A program made the position numbers and the translations under genes. Shown here in pieces: positions 36,341-45,010 of a stretch of DNA of 64,000 nt. Under the pieces are notes generated by a model. That model saw only the letters and a program-made list of their open reading frames with translations. It was not told the origin of the DNA and did no database searches. The stretch spans positions 1 to 64,000 of the forward strand of contig JABSQZ010000001.1 of the NCBI GenBank assembly GCA_013215505.1. The letters run 5' to 3'. Within the stretch, counting starts at the first letter, position 1; every line of letters begins with the position of its first letter. This DNA is from Oceanospirillaceae bacterium. Its GTDB lineage: Bacteria > Pseudomonadota > Gammaproteobacteria > Pseudomonadales > Balneatricaceae.

Positions 36341-37399
36341 ATGAAGAAGATGAACAAACGCGACTTTCTGACGAAAGCGGGTATAGGAGCTGGCGCAGCC
36401 GCGGCGGCCGCAACCATTGGCGCGCCTTATGTGCACGCCAAAAACAAACCGATTAAATGGCGTTTACAAACTTACGCAGGCGCATCTCTGGCTGAACATG
36501 TAATCAAACCTTCCATCGATGCTTTTAACAAAGCGGCCAATGGCGAAATGATTATTGAGCTCTACACCGCCGATCAGCTAGTGCCGACCGGTGAATTATT
36601 TCGTGCTATGCAACGCGGAACTATAGACGCAGTACAGTCAGATGATGACTCTATAGCCGCACCTGTAGATGTAGGTGTTTTCGGTGCTTATTTCCCGTTC
36701 GCATCTCGCTATTCTCTGGATGTACCTACCTTGTTCAACCACTATGGTCTTAACGAGATTTGGGAAGAAGCTTACAGCGAAGTTGAAGGCGTTAAGTGGC
36801 TCAGCGCTGGTGCCTGGGATCCTTGTAACTTTACTACTAAGGAGCCTATTCGCAGCGTTAAGGATCTTGAGGGTAAGCGTATCTTTACTTTCCCAACGGG
36901 TGGCCGCTTCCTGAAGAAGTTCGGCGTAGTGCCGGTCACACTTCCCTGGGAAGATGTTGAAGTAGCCATGCAAACCGGCGAGCTAGATGGTATCGCCTGG
37001 TCTGGCATCACCGAAGCTTACACTGTAGGTTGGGCTGATGTTAACAACTACTACTTAACCAACAACATTTCCGGCGCCTGGAGCGGATCTTACTTCGCCA
37101 ATGAAGATCGTTGGAATGAATTGCCAGAACATTTGCAAACTTTATTTAAGCTTTGCATGGATAGTTCACACTACTACCGTCAACATTGGTACTGGTGGGG
37201 AGAGGCGCACTACCGTACCACTGGCGGTAAATTAGAGTTGACCACTATTCCTGAAAACGAGTGGAAAACAATTGAAGACGCCGCCTATGAATACTGGGAT
37301 GAAATTGCTGCCAAGAGCGAGCGCAGCGCCAAGATTGTCAAGATTCTGAAAGATTACGCAGTCACGATGCAGAAAGCCGGTGCACCGTACCGCTATTAA
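36341..37399 (+). CDS. TRAP transporter solute-binding protein (DctP)
   Basis: This 352-residue periplasmic binding protein has a Tat-like signal. MNKRDFLTKAGIGAGAAAAA carries Lys-Arg in place of twin Arg, and the cut is probably after VHA. The mature DctP fold is shown by IKWRLQTYAGASLAEHVIKP, the carboxylate-anchoring Arg region (RSVKDLEGKRIFTFPTGGRF) and VEVAMQTGELDGIAWSGITE. The close fit to the DctP/TakP type suggests an organic acid such as a 2-oxo acid. AAGGAGTTAACA precedes the ATG. It heads the dctPQM operon, and a hairpin follows its stop. Confidence 0.93.
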   Translation: MKKMNKRDFLTKAGIGAGAAAAAATIGAPYVHAKNKPIKWRLQTYAGASLAEHVIKPSIDAFNKAANGEMIIELYTADQLVPTGELFRAMQRGTIDAVQSDDDSIAAPVDVGVFGAYFPFASRYSLDVPTLFNHYGLNEIWEEAYSEVEGVKWLSAGAWDPCNFTTKEPIRSVKDLEGKRIFTFPTGGRFLKKFGVVPVTLPWEDVEVAMQTGELDGIAWSGITEAYTVGWADVNNYYLTNNISGAWSGSYFANEDRWNELPEHLQTLFKLCMDSSHYYRQHWYWWGEAHYRTTGGKLELTTIPENEWKTIEDAAYEYWDEIAAKSERSAKIVKILKDYAVTMQKAGAPYRY

Positions 37400-37410
37400 G
37401 CGTTGAACCA

Positions 37411-37430
37411 ATGCCGCAGTACTGCGGCAT
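37411..37430 (+). terminator. hairpin between dctP and dctQ
   Basis: ATGCCGCAG-TA-CTGCGGCAT forms a perfect 9-bp stem, 11 nt after the dctP stop, followed by TTATTCT. It probably acts as a partial terminator or 3' stabiliser that keeps the binding protein in excess over the membrane subunits. Confidence 0.75.
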
Positions 37431-37553
37431 TTATTCTCCAACTGATCTGCTATTAGCTGGCTTAAACATCCATCGAGATTGATAAGTCAATCAATAGCAG
37501 ATCAGCTTTTACGCTGTATTGTTTAGCAAATGTTTTATTGAGAGGAATAGCTC

Positions 37554-38066
37554 TTGCCCAACTTTATTAGAAGCTATGTTAAATGGGTTGAAAAGATTAA
37601 TAGGGTAGTCGGTCGCTTTGCCATGTATATGGTATTAGCGATGATAGGTGTATTACTCTACGCCACATTATCCCGCGGGGTTTTCAACCTGCCCGTTATC
37701 TGGGCCGTTGAATTAGCGCAATTTATCATGGCCGCATACTACTTGCTCGGCGGCGGTTACTCACTGCAAAACAGAGCACATGTGCGCATGGACGTCTTTT
37801 ACTCCAATTGGTCTATGACCACCAGAGCCAAAGTCGATGTTGCCACATCTTTATTCCTAATTTTTTATATGTTGGTACTGCTTCATGGCGGCTGGGGAAG
37901 CACTGAATACGCCATCAAATACGACACACACAAAAATTCATCATGGGGACCACCAATGGCCCCGATTAAAGTCATTATGACGACTGGTATATTTCTCATG
38001 TTGTTACAAGTCTTCGCTACATTTTTTAGAGATATCGCCACTGCCCGCGGGGAGGATATTTCATGA
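37554..38066 (+). CDS. TRAP transporter small membrane subunit (DctQ)
   Basis: This 170-residue four-helix DctQ subunit has MYMVLAMIGVLLYATLSRGV, VIWAVELAQFIMAAYYLLGG and ATSLFLIFYMLVLLHGGWG. The start is TTG, supported by GAGAGGAAT 6 nt upstream. Its end overlaps dctM by four bases (ATGA), so the two are translationally coupled and form the QM permease. Confidence 0.92.
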   Translation: MPNFIRSYVKWVEKINRVVGRFAMYMVLAMIGVLLYATLSRGVFNLPVIWAVELAQFIMAAYYLLGGGYSLQNRAHVRMDVFYSNWSMTTRAKVDVATSLFLIFYMLVLLHGGWGSTEYAIKYDTHKNSSWGPPMAPIKVIMTTGIFLMLLQVFATFFRDIATARGEDIS

Positions 38067-39388
38067 GTCATGAAATGATCGCGCTATTTATGTTCAGCTC
38101 ACTATTGTTAATGATGCTGACCGGGCAGAGAGTATTTGCCGCTATAGGATTTGTCGCCTCTGTTGCCTCGATTTTACTCTGGGGCAACGGCGGTTCTGAT
38201 ATGGCTTTTAGCGCCAGTATTAAATTGCTTAACTGGTACCCTCTACTCACCTTACCTCTGTTTATTTTTATGGGATATATCTTATCCGAGTCAGGTATAG
38301 CCGGAGATTTATATAAGGCATTGCACGTGTGGATGGGCGGGTTGAATGGTGGCCTGGCTATCGGAACCATCGTATTAATGGTTGCCATTTCAGCAATGAA
38401 TGGCTTGTCCGTTGCCGGCATGGCCATAGGTACCAGTATTGCCCTACCGGAAATGCTCAAGCGCGGTTACGATAAACGTATGGTCACCGGGGTTATTCAA
38501 GCAGGTAGTTCACTGGGAATTTTAGTGCCACCGAGTATTGTATTAGTACTTTACGGGATGATTGCCAGGCAACCTGTCAGCCAACTATGGTTGGCCGGCA
38601 TACTACCCGGGCTAATGTTTGCCGCAATGTTTGTGATCTATATTATGGTCCGCTGTAAGCTTCAACCTGAAATGGGTCCACCACTGTCTAAACAGGAACG
38701 CGATATCCCACTGGTAGAAAAACTTAAACTGCTAAGGGCCGGACTTGTGCCACTGGCACTGATATTTTCAGTCATAGGCCTGTTTATGATGGGCGTTACC
38801 AGTTTAGTTGAAAGCTCAGCTGTAGGCGCTTCTGTCGCAATCTTAGTGGCGGTAGCTAAAGGCAGGTTTAACTTTAAAGTACTGGATGATTCGCTGCGCC
38901 AGACGCTCAACATAAGCTGTATGTTTATGTGGATTATCATGGCTGCACTGGCTTTTGGAGCAGTGTTTGATGGGTTAGGCGCTGTCTATGCAATAAAATC
39001 ACTGTTTTTAGAACAGTGGGGCCTATCCCCTTGGGGCATCCTGATTATGATGCAGCTCTCCTATATCGTCATGGGCATGTTCTTAGACGATACAGCGATG
39101 TTGGTGATAGTTGCGCCACTGTATATACCGCTGGTGATGGCGCTCGGTTTCAATCCAATCTGGTATGGGGTTCTCTATACAATCACTTGCCAGATAGCCT
39201 ATATGACCCCACCTTTTGGCTATAATTTATTTTTGATGAAGGCCATGGCTCCAAAGGAAATAAATTTGATGGATATATATGCCTCAATCATACCCTTTGT
39301 GGCGATAATGATGGTTGGACTAGTGATCATCATGGTGTTTCCAGCAATTGCCACTTGGTTACCAGAGCTATACTACCCAAAGAGATGA
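38063..39388 (+). CDS. TRAP transporter large permease (DctM)
   Basis: This 441-residue DctM-type permease has 12 predicted helices and the motifs LPLFIFMGYILSESGIAGDL and AAMNGLSVAGMA-like GLSVAGMAIGTSIALPEML. GSSLGILVPPSIVLVLYGMI and FLDDTAMLVIVAPLYIPL are also present. It uses the sodium gradient to import the ligand held by DctP. It is the last gene of the cluster, followed by an inverted repeat without a U-tract. Confidence 0.95.
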   Translation: MSHEMIALFMFSSLLLMMLTGQRVFAAIGFVASVASILLWGNGGSDMAFSASIKLLNWYPLLTLPLFIFMGYILSESGIAGDLYKALHVWMGGLNGGLAIGTIVLMVAISAMNGLSVAGMAIGTSIALPEMLKRGYDKRMVTGVIQAGSSLGILVPPSIVLVLYGMIARQPVSQLWLAGILPGLMFAAMFVIYIMVRCKLQPEMGPPLSKQERDIPLVEKLKLLRAGLVPLALIFSVIGLFMMGVTSLVESSAVGASVAILVAVAKGRFNFKVLDDSLRQTLNISCMFMWIIMAALAFGAVFDGLGAVYAIKSLFLEQWGLSPWGILIMMQLSYIVMGMFLDDTAMLVIVAPLYIPLVMALGFNPIWYGVLYTITCQIAYMTPPFGYNLFLMKAMAPKEINLMDIYASIIPFVAIMMVGLVIIMVFPAIATWLPELYYPKR

Positions 39389-40193
39389 ACCCTCTAGCAA
39401 ATTCGCATAAGTAACTCAGATTACCCATGCACTTAACGCTAGATAGATTACGGATAGGAGCAACGCAATTACTGCTCCTATCCGTAAAAAGAGGCACTTT
39501 ATGGTCAAGCGGCAGAAACACCTCCAATAGCATGCGGGCAACAGTCGTCAAACGGATCATATACCCTGTCAGCTAATCCAGACCGATAGATAATTGGAGG
39601 CTACAAACGCAATATAATCCCCTACCCTTTCATTTTATCTTGGCAAGCAAGGCGCAGGTCTTGAATATTATCTGCCGGCAATCTACTGATTAGATGTGCT
39701 TAGGTCGATAGATGAGTGACTGTCTATCACTAAGTTATCTAACTCCTATCTTCTCTATATCAGCCCCAGCAAGCAGAGCAGAGGTCATTTCAGAAACTCC
39801 TGGAAGGACTAACAAGATAAGATATGCAGTGAAATTATGTCAGACAAATTGACCTTAGAAAGGCAATCAGCCTTAAACGTACTCTGTACTGTGCGTAGAA
39901 AAATTAAAGTTGGCAATGCCCTGCTTAACTAAGGTAATGAGAATTAGTCGATCGATACTTAAGAACAAATTCTGAAGAAATTATCTGCTTTGCGCTAAGG
40001 GCCATGAGCAGGACGCACTAGTATTATTAGCCAGCCTAGGGACAAAAAAGTCATGCTAAGGCGTCCGCTGTCGACATCTGATGCTGTAGAGCCGCAGAGA
40101 ACATACAGGATCTATTCGCCTGTTTGGTAACTATATGTAAGGCCCATTGCCTAAGAGCCATCTAGCCTGTTTTCATCTAGCCACAGTTTTTCT
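39389..40193. other. 805-base gene-free stretch with a long inverted repeat
   Basis: No gene is supported here; the frames are broken on both strands. A perfect 15-bp inverted repeat (TTACGGATAGGAGCA, 39448-39462, with its complement at 39473-39487) closes a 10-nt loop, 60 nt after dctM. The rest is featureless to the eye and marks the start of the gene-poor region. Confidence 0.5.
39448..39487. terminator. terminator-like hairpin after dctM
   Basis: A perfect 15-bp stem with loop ACGCAATTAC. No run of T follows on the + strand, so it may act as a transcript-stabilising hairpin rather than an intrinsic terminator. Confidence 0.5.
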
Positions 40194-41228
40194 TTAATCT
40201 TGGGCAATCATATAATAATGATAAGGTTGAGTCAGTTTTAGCCCCCATCTGTCGACTTGCACTTGGCTATACTTAAACTCTTCTGCCTGAATATAGCTCT
40301 GTACTAACAAGTGAGGCTCTGCTCTGAGCTGCAAAACATCCATCGCAATATCGGCCACCGAGGCGCCAATAAAATACCCGTTCGATACTAACCCTGCCAC
40401 TAATCCATGTTTACCAATAAATTCATCCTGTATGCTAAAACCTGGAATAGCAGAGTTATTTGAGATCCACTGAACTGTATTCGCAACTTCTTTAATTATA
40501 TTTAAATCATCCTGCAGAGCCAGCGCATCGGCCACCATAAACATATCGTAACCATCCGATTCCAAGGATAAAATTTTGCTTTTCCAATCATTGAAATTAT
40601 TTGAAATAAATAAATCAATGATCAGCGAATCAGGTTCCAGGGGAGCTTGGCTAGCTAATTCAGACAGCAAAATCTGTTTTGATTTAACGGTATCAGACAT
40701 CAGCACTAAGACTTTTTTTGCATTTAATTTAAATATTCTATTAACTTCTACAATACCTTTTATGATAAAAGAGCTGACCATTACTCCCTGAATATTCTTG
40801 GCACCTTTTAACCACTTGTGGTCACCCCTTTGCCGATTAGCAGTGGAAGAAAAAACCAAAGGAATGGTACTATGCATGTGTTTTCCGACAAAATTTAAAG
40901 CATTATCATCCATAAGATATACCATTACAGGGTCAATTTTTAGTATCTCGTCTATAACATTAGCAGCCATCCGATTTTTTTTAGCTTGTGAAACACTGTT
41001 AATATCCAATAACAAATCAACAAAAACAAACTCATTACCCATGGTCTCTTTAAAACCTTTTATCTGATCCAAAACCACATTTGACCAATTAAAACTGGTA
41101 TGAACTAGAACAATATTTTTTGTTTTAGCAAATGTTTCTGAAGAGGAAATAAATAAAACCAGTGCCATAAAAAAAATGACACTTTTATCTAATATTTTTA
41201 TAGTTATCATATAAATCCATTTATACAT
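40194..41228 (-). CDS. orphan ABC_sub_bind-type periplasmic binding protein
   Basis: This protein of about 344 residues resembles the ABC transporter substrate-binding family PF04392 (TrpX-like). After a signal peptide (helix SVIFFMALVLFISSSETFA) it has a Rossmann-like KNIVLVHTSFNWSNVVLDQI, and later VYLMDDNALNFVG, PLVFSSTANRQRG and KKVLVLMSDTVKSKQ. The C-terminus GASVADIAMDVLQL is typical. Possible starts are ATG 41228 or 41210; a further upstream frame to 41360 is less likely because it buries the signal peptide. No permease or ATPase gene accompanies it, so it may serve as a periplasmic sensor partner or be a relic. Confidence 0.75.
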   Translation of the reverse strand: MYKWIYMITIKILDKSVIFFMALVLFISSSETFAKTKNIVLVHTSFNWSNVVLDQIKGFKETMGNEFVFVDLLLDINSVSQAKKNRMAANVIDEILKIDPVMVYLMDDNALNFVGKHMHSTIPLVFSSTANRQRGDHKWLKGAKNIQGVMVSSFIIKGIVEVNRIFKLNAKKVLVLMSDTVKSKQILLSELASQAPLEPDSLIIDLFISNNFNDWKSKILSLESDGYDMFMVADALALQDDLNIIKEVANTVQWISNNSAIPGFSIQDEFIGKHGLVAGLVSNGYFIGASVADIAMDVLQLRAEPHLLVQSYIQAEEFKYSQVQVDRWGLKLTQPYHYYMIAQD

Positions 41229-41656
41229 TAACGTTAATACAATGGAATGTTTTGTCTTACGTTCCAACTTCTGTGAACAGTCCCTGCTTGCAGGAGTTAG
41301 AATTAGATGATAAACCGAGGCGAACATCTTCTCATTTAATGGAACGAGAACAAAAAACATGACTTATCGACAATATTTTTAGACAAATATTAAAAATCAT
41401 TTATAGATACAGTCAAAGATATAATTAGGAAGAATATGATGAAGGGAGTATGCTATGAAAAAATCAACTTTATATTTTACTAAAAAATCACTATTTATAG
41501 TTTGAGCTATACAATGACTAACAGACAAACTTATTTCCAACAAAAAACACAACTTAACTGAATTATTCCACAACTACTTATAAATTTCCCAGCAAGCTCT
41601 AGATATTTGTGACTATATCGGAGAACATATATTTTTATAAATATAAAAAGTTTAAA
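41229..41656. other. AT-rich intergenic stretch
   Basis: No gene is supported. The sequence is very AT-rich and frames are short. It separates the binding-protein gene from a small ORF on the same strand. Confidence 0.4.
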
Positions 41657-41884
41657 TTATTTACTTAACAAAGTAACGCAATTAAACCCCATCTCAGCAG
41701 CAACAATCATTGCTCTTTCAACAGTGTCAAACAATCGAATCCCACGGCGCTTTCTTGAAAGTGTTACCCATTTTTGATCAGTTTCATAATACGCAGAAAG
41801 GCTACATTGCTGACCATCCCAAAGAATTCGGCATTCAGTAACAGCCCCTGAAATCAGGTCGTAGCGGATATCGTTCATTAACAT
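41657..41884 (-). CDS. 75-residue hypothetical protein
   Basis: Not assigned to a family. The ATG at 41884 follows GGAGAAGT by 3-4 nt, so the start MLMNDIRYDLISGAV is preferred over a start 18 nt upstream. The sequence is soluble and well balanced: two beta-like strands (ECRILWDGQQCSLSAYYE, KWVTLSRKRRGIRLF), then a helix (TVERAMIVAAEMGF). Good codon-like composition and a clear ribosome-binding site support a real gene. The fold could be a small plasmid-type accessory protein, but that is a guess. It lies 83 nt downstream of the AraC-type regulator on the same strand. Confidence 0.6.
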   Translation of the reverse strand: MLMNDIRYDLISGAVTECRILWDGQQCSLSAYYETDQKWVTLSRKRRGIRLFDTVERAMIVAAEMGFNCVTLLSK

Positions 41885-41967
41885 ATACTTCTCCGTGCAC
41901 AATTATTATAGAAAGCAGAAAATCGTTAATCAATCTAACTAACTAACTAAAATAAATTTAAAAACAA

Positions 41968-43116
41968 TTATTGATTTAAAGAAATATAATTTTTTGGTGA
42001 TACTCCTTCAAATTTCTTAAAAGCACGATAAAAACTAGCTTGTGAATTAAAACCTGAATCATAAGAGATTGACAATATTGTCTGATGGGAACTTTCTATT
42101 TTCAATAATTTTTCTTTGGCCAATTTAATTCTGTATGAATTCAACAAATCTCTAAAATTTACATTAAATTTTTTATTAATTACAAAAGATAATTTTTCAT
42201 TACTAACACCTAAAGACTTTGATAATTGGCTAATAGATATATTTGGATCCAAATATATCTTATCAAATTCAAATTTATATAATATTTTTTCTTCAATTAA
42301 ATCCAAACCAATCATTTTGTGTTTTTTACTTATAGATTCCATAGAATATTTTTCATTATAAATATTAGAATCCATTTTTTTATAACCCCAAAACCCTAAA
42401 TAATAAACAAATACAGCTATATACAAATAAACAATCCTTCCAAAGACTAGATCTTCAGCGCTAGAGCCGCTACGAAGTTCTAAAACCATATTAATAAACA
42501 TTATAACCGTCAGGCCAGAAACCCCAAGTAGAATATTCCTAACCCACAAATAAACGGGAGATTTTCTCTCATGACAAATTTCGTATATAAGAAGTTTGTA
42601 TTCTCGCAATATATTATACGAATAGTACAAGTACCAGCAGCTAGATATAACCATAAAAAAATTTTCAAATATATGTATATTATAATATAAATATTCATCA
42701 GCAATGGCATTCTTTTCATATACAGATTGCAAATCATAAGTTAACACATAGATAACCGAATCATAAATAAAAAACGTAATCCCTGGCAGGAAGTGTAACA
42801 AATGTTTTAACTTTATCATAAAATCTTTTTTTAATAATAGAGATACGTAATAAGCAATCAAGGGAGGAAAAAACAAAGAATTTTCAATTGGAAAATATCG
42901 GAATAGCTCCATATCAATGGAAACATTCTCATTCATCAAGAAATCAATGAAAGGCACATCTGTCGAAGTACTGTTTATAAAAACCATCTTTATACTAAAC
43001 ATGCAGTAAAGAGCGATAATTATGCCAAGTACTCTAATACTCTTATTTTTTTCTTTCGATAGCAGTAGAAGCGTACTTGTAATCATGCCTTGAGTTACAC
43101 CAATCATAAATAGCAT
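41968..43116 (-). CDS. membrane-anchored AraC-family regulator
   Basis: This 382-residue protein combines about seven hydrophobic helices (residues about 1-240; for example GIIIALYCMFSIKMVFINS and NILLGVSGLTVIMFINMVL) with a C-terminal AraC HTH_18 domain. That domain reads ISQLSKSLGVSNEKLSFVIN, QTILSISYDSGFNSQASFYR and FKKFEGVSPKNYI. The layout implies a membrane sensor that contacts DNA directly. The gene is much more AT-rich than its metabolic neighbours, suggesting horizontal origin. The only good ribosome-binding site, AAGGAGAA, sits 27 nt before the annotated ATG. An in-frame ATT lies 5 nt after it and might be the true start. Confidence 0.82.
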   Translation of the reverse strand: MLFMIGVTQGMITSTLLLLSKEKNKSIRVLGIIIALYCMFSIKMVFINSTSTDVPFIDFLMNENVSIDMELFRYFPIENSLFFPPLIAYYVSLLLKKDFMIKLKHLLHFLPGITFFIYDSVIYVLTYDLQSVYEKNAIADEYLYYNIHIFENFFMVISSCWYLYYSYNILREYKLLIYEICHERKSPVYLWVRNILLGVSGLTVIMFINMVLELRSGSSAEDLVFGRIVYLYIAVFVYYLGFWGYKKMDSNIYNEKYSMESISKKHKMIGLDLIEEKILYKFEFDKIYLDPNISISQLSKSLGVSNEKLSFVINKKFNVNFRDLLNSYRIKLAKEKLLKIESSHQTILSISYDSGFNSQASFYRAFKKFEGVSPKNYISLNQ

Positions 43117-43438
43117 GTTAAATATCGTAAAAGTAATGGCAATTCTCCTTTATAAACCCTAGGTCAAAATTTTATGACAAACCCAAAAAGACCACATGAC
43201 TGTACCCGCTTGCCGCTTAAACATAAACATATTCAGTTTGTATTCATATTATAGATGTCATTAAAAACCTTCTCGCTTCGTGTTTTGATAGCGATAAAAT
43301 GCAAAATATTAATTATGGTCAGAATTAATGTGTATAAATACATGTAGAGAATTAGCAACCTGGATAGAGCATTGGGAAAGATGCAGCAAGCCAAGCAACA
43401 AGTGATGTGACTTAAATGCTATTTGTTATTGGCCTAAC

Positions 43439-43642
43439 CTAAGCAACAGTTAAACGAGGATTTCTTTCCCTGCTCAGGGAGATGGGAGATGGGAGATGAC
43501 AATAAGTCCAGTATCTTGCCTTTCGCATATTAGCGTGCCCCTGTTTATGTATTAGCCGTTTTTTAAAGCCCACAGAGAAAATATTGGACTTGATCACATG
43601 CTCCCTAACAAGGCTAGCGCGTCCTGCTCTCGCTCCTACCAT
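43439..43642 (-). pseudogene. possible coding remnant related to the 46.1 kb small gene
   Basis: A 67-codon frame reads REHVIKSNIFSVGFKKRL near its start. The tail of the 101-residue protein at 46081-46386 reads KKHALQSDIFSGFSKSIL in the equivalent place. The DNA is matched over 18 bases with one difference (43573-43590 against 46128-46145) and more loosely beyond. I infer a degenerate paralogous fragment. No ribosome-binding site is visible. Confidence 0.35.
43477..43497. repeat. 7-bp tandem repeat GGGAGAT x3
   Basis: Three exact copies of GGGAGAT lie inside the short coding remnant on the - strand. The 7-bp unit is out of phase with codons. Confidence 0.75.
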
Positions 43643-43850
43643 TATCCGTATAGGAAAGGCAGATGATTACATTATGTTTACTCCCTACTTACTTGTTAAG
43701 CAGCAGAGTACTTTTCAATTTGGGCTATATATAGTTAACAGTTTAAATAGCTTATTATTACCTTTAGTTAAAAGCATGATCACTCCGCAAAAAAAATGCA
43801 ATATAAAATTATTTTTATAGAATCCGTTCCATATGTAATTCCCTATTTAT

Positions 43851-44963
43851 TTACGATACAGCTATGAAACTTGTTCTTTTGTCATCTGCAGTCTTATTAT
43901 TAGACACTATAGTATTCTTCCCCATTTTTTTGGCAATATACATTTGTTTATCCGCTTCTTGGATTGCATTTTCCACTGTGACACTCTCATTCAATTCACT
44001 TATTCCTGCGCTGAACGAAACTTTTATCTTCTTATCATTATATATAATCGCTTCTCGGTTTAGTTCTGCTAATGCACGGCCTATCACTTCCTGGGCTTGG
44101 TATGGGTTTATGCCGACCAGTAGCCCCAAAAACTCTTCACCACCTCTACGAGATAAGTAATCACTGTCTCGCAAATGATCTTTTAATACATTTGCAACAT
44201 GAATTAGCACTAAATCACCAGCATCATGCCCATATTCATCATTAATCAATTTAAAATTATCCAGATCAATCATAACTAAAGTCGATATTGAATTTACTTC
44301 GATACTACGTAAGTGCTCCTGATGAATGTGGATATTCATAGCACGGCGATTCAATAACTTTGTTAAATTATCAATATCAGCTTGACGTCTTAATTGCAGA
44401 GTTGATTTGTGCAACATTCTTCCTATTAATGTTACACATAAGAAAAAAGTGAGGACTGTCAACAGCTCACTCTGCAGATCTATTGGATGATCAAAATAGT
44501 TATAACCGACATAACTGGTAAACATGTAAATTGAGCATATGCCTAAATGAAGCGACATCGACATTCTGAAGCTTGAATTAGCAAACATAAATGACAATAC
44601 CATCATCGAGCAAATCAATGTTAGAACTTTATATTCCACCATTAAGAAACACCATAAACTAAAAATTATCAGCCAGTTTATTATTTGTACTGGCTGAACA
44701 AACTTTGTAAATGGACTACTAGATATCTGATACTGTAATTTTACCCACATCAATATTATATTGCAGACATAACTGAGCAACATTAAATATAAGAAGGGTA
44801 CATAACTGTAATAACTTGAGGATATATTAGTGGTCATAAGGCTAACAAATGCACAGATATGAAACACAGATAGTACAAGTACAACGCTCGGGATTTTTGT
44901 ACTGCGCAATCCATTTATGGTGTTATACCGATAAAATTTATTTATTATATGTGAATACTGCAA
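43851..44963 (-). CDS. membrane diguanylate cyclase (GGDEF domain)
   Basis: This protein of about 370 residues is predicted to make cyclic di-GMP from two GTP. The N-terminal half has five to six hydrophobic helices (such as TKIPSVVLVLSVFHICAFVSL and VLTLICSMMVLSFMFANS). The GGDEF domain starts at IDNLTKLLNRRAMN and has an intact RGGEEFLGLL active site. An RDSD inhibitory site lies five residues before it. A perfect AAGGAGG (44970-44976) lies 6 nt before a TTG codon at 44963, so I prefer that start over a GTG at 44987 further up. A 7-bp tandem repeat lies immediately upstream of the ribosome-binding site. Confidence 0.92.
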   Translation of the reverse strand: MQYSHIINKFYRYNTINGLRSTKIPSVVLVLSVFHICAFVSLMTTNISSSYYSYVPFLYLMLLSYVCNIILMWVKLQYQISSSPFTKFVQPVQIINWLIIFSLWCFLMVEYKVLTLICSMMVLSFMFANSSFRMSMSLHLGICSIYMFTSYVGYNYFDHPIDLQSELLTVLTFFLCVTLIGRMLHKSTLQLRRQADIDNLTKLLNRRAMNIHIHQEHLRSIEVNSISTLVMIDLDNFKLINDEYGHDAGDLVLIHVANVLKDHLRDSDYLSRRGGEEFLGLLVGINPYQAQEVIGRALAELNREAIIYNDKKIKVSFSAGISELNESVTVENAIQEADKQMYIAKKMGKNTIVSNNKTADDKRTSFIAVS

Positions 44964-44982
44964 ATCAAACCTCCTTGTCCTG

Positions 44983-45010
44983 GTCACTAGTCACTTGTCA
45001 CTTGTCACTT
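44983..45010. repeat. 7-bp tandem repeat GTCACTT x4 before the cyclase start
   Basis: Four units (one GTCACTA, then three GTCACTT) lie 7 nt upstream of the AAGGAGG site of the diguanylate cyclase. The unit is not a multiple of 3, so slippage could shift a GTG upstream frame or alter 5' UTR spacing. Confidence 0.8.

Larger units (their letters stand above)
43117..43850. other. gene-poor stretch with repeat and coding remnant
   Basis: No intact gene is convincing. A three-copy 7-bp repeat (43477-43497) and a short frame on the - strand (43439-43642) are described separately. The rest is AT-rich and featureless. Confidence 0.45.

Noticed and set aside
43477-43497. CRISPR-like short repeats
   Set aside because: The repeat units are only 7 bp, directly adjacent and lack spacers.
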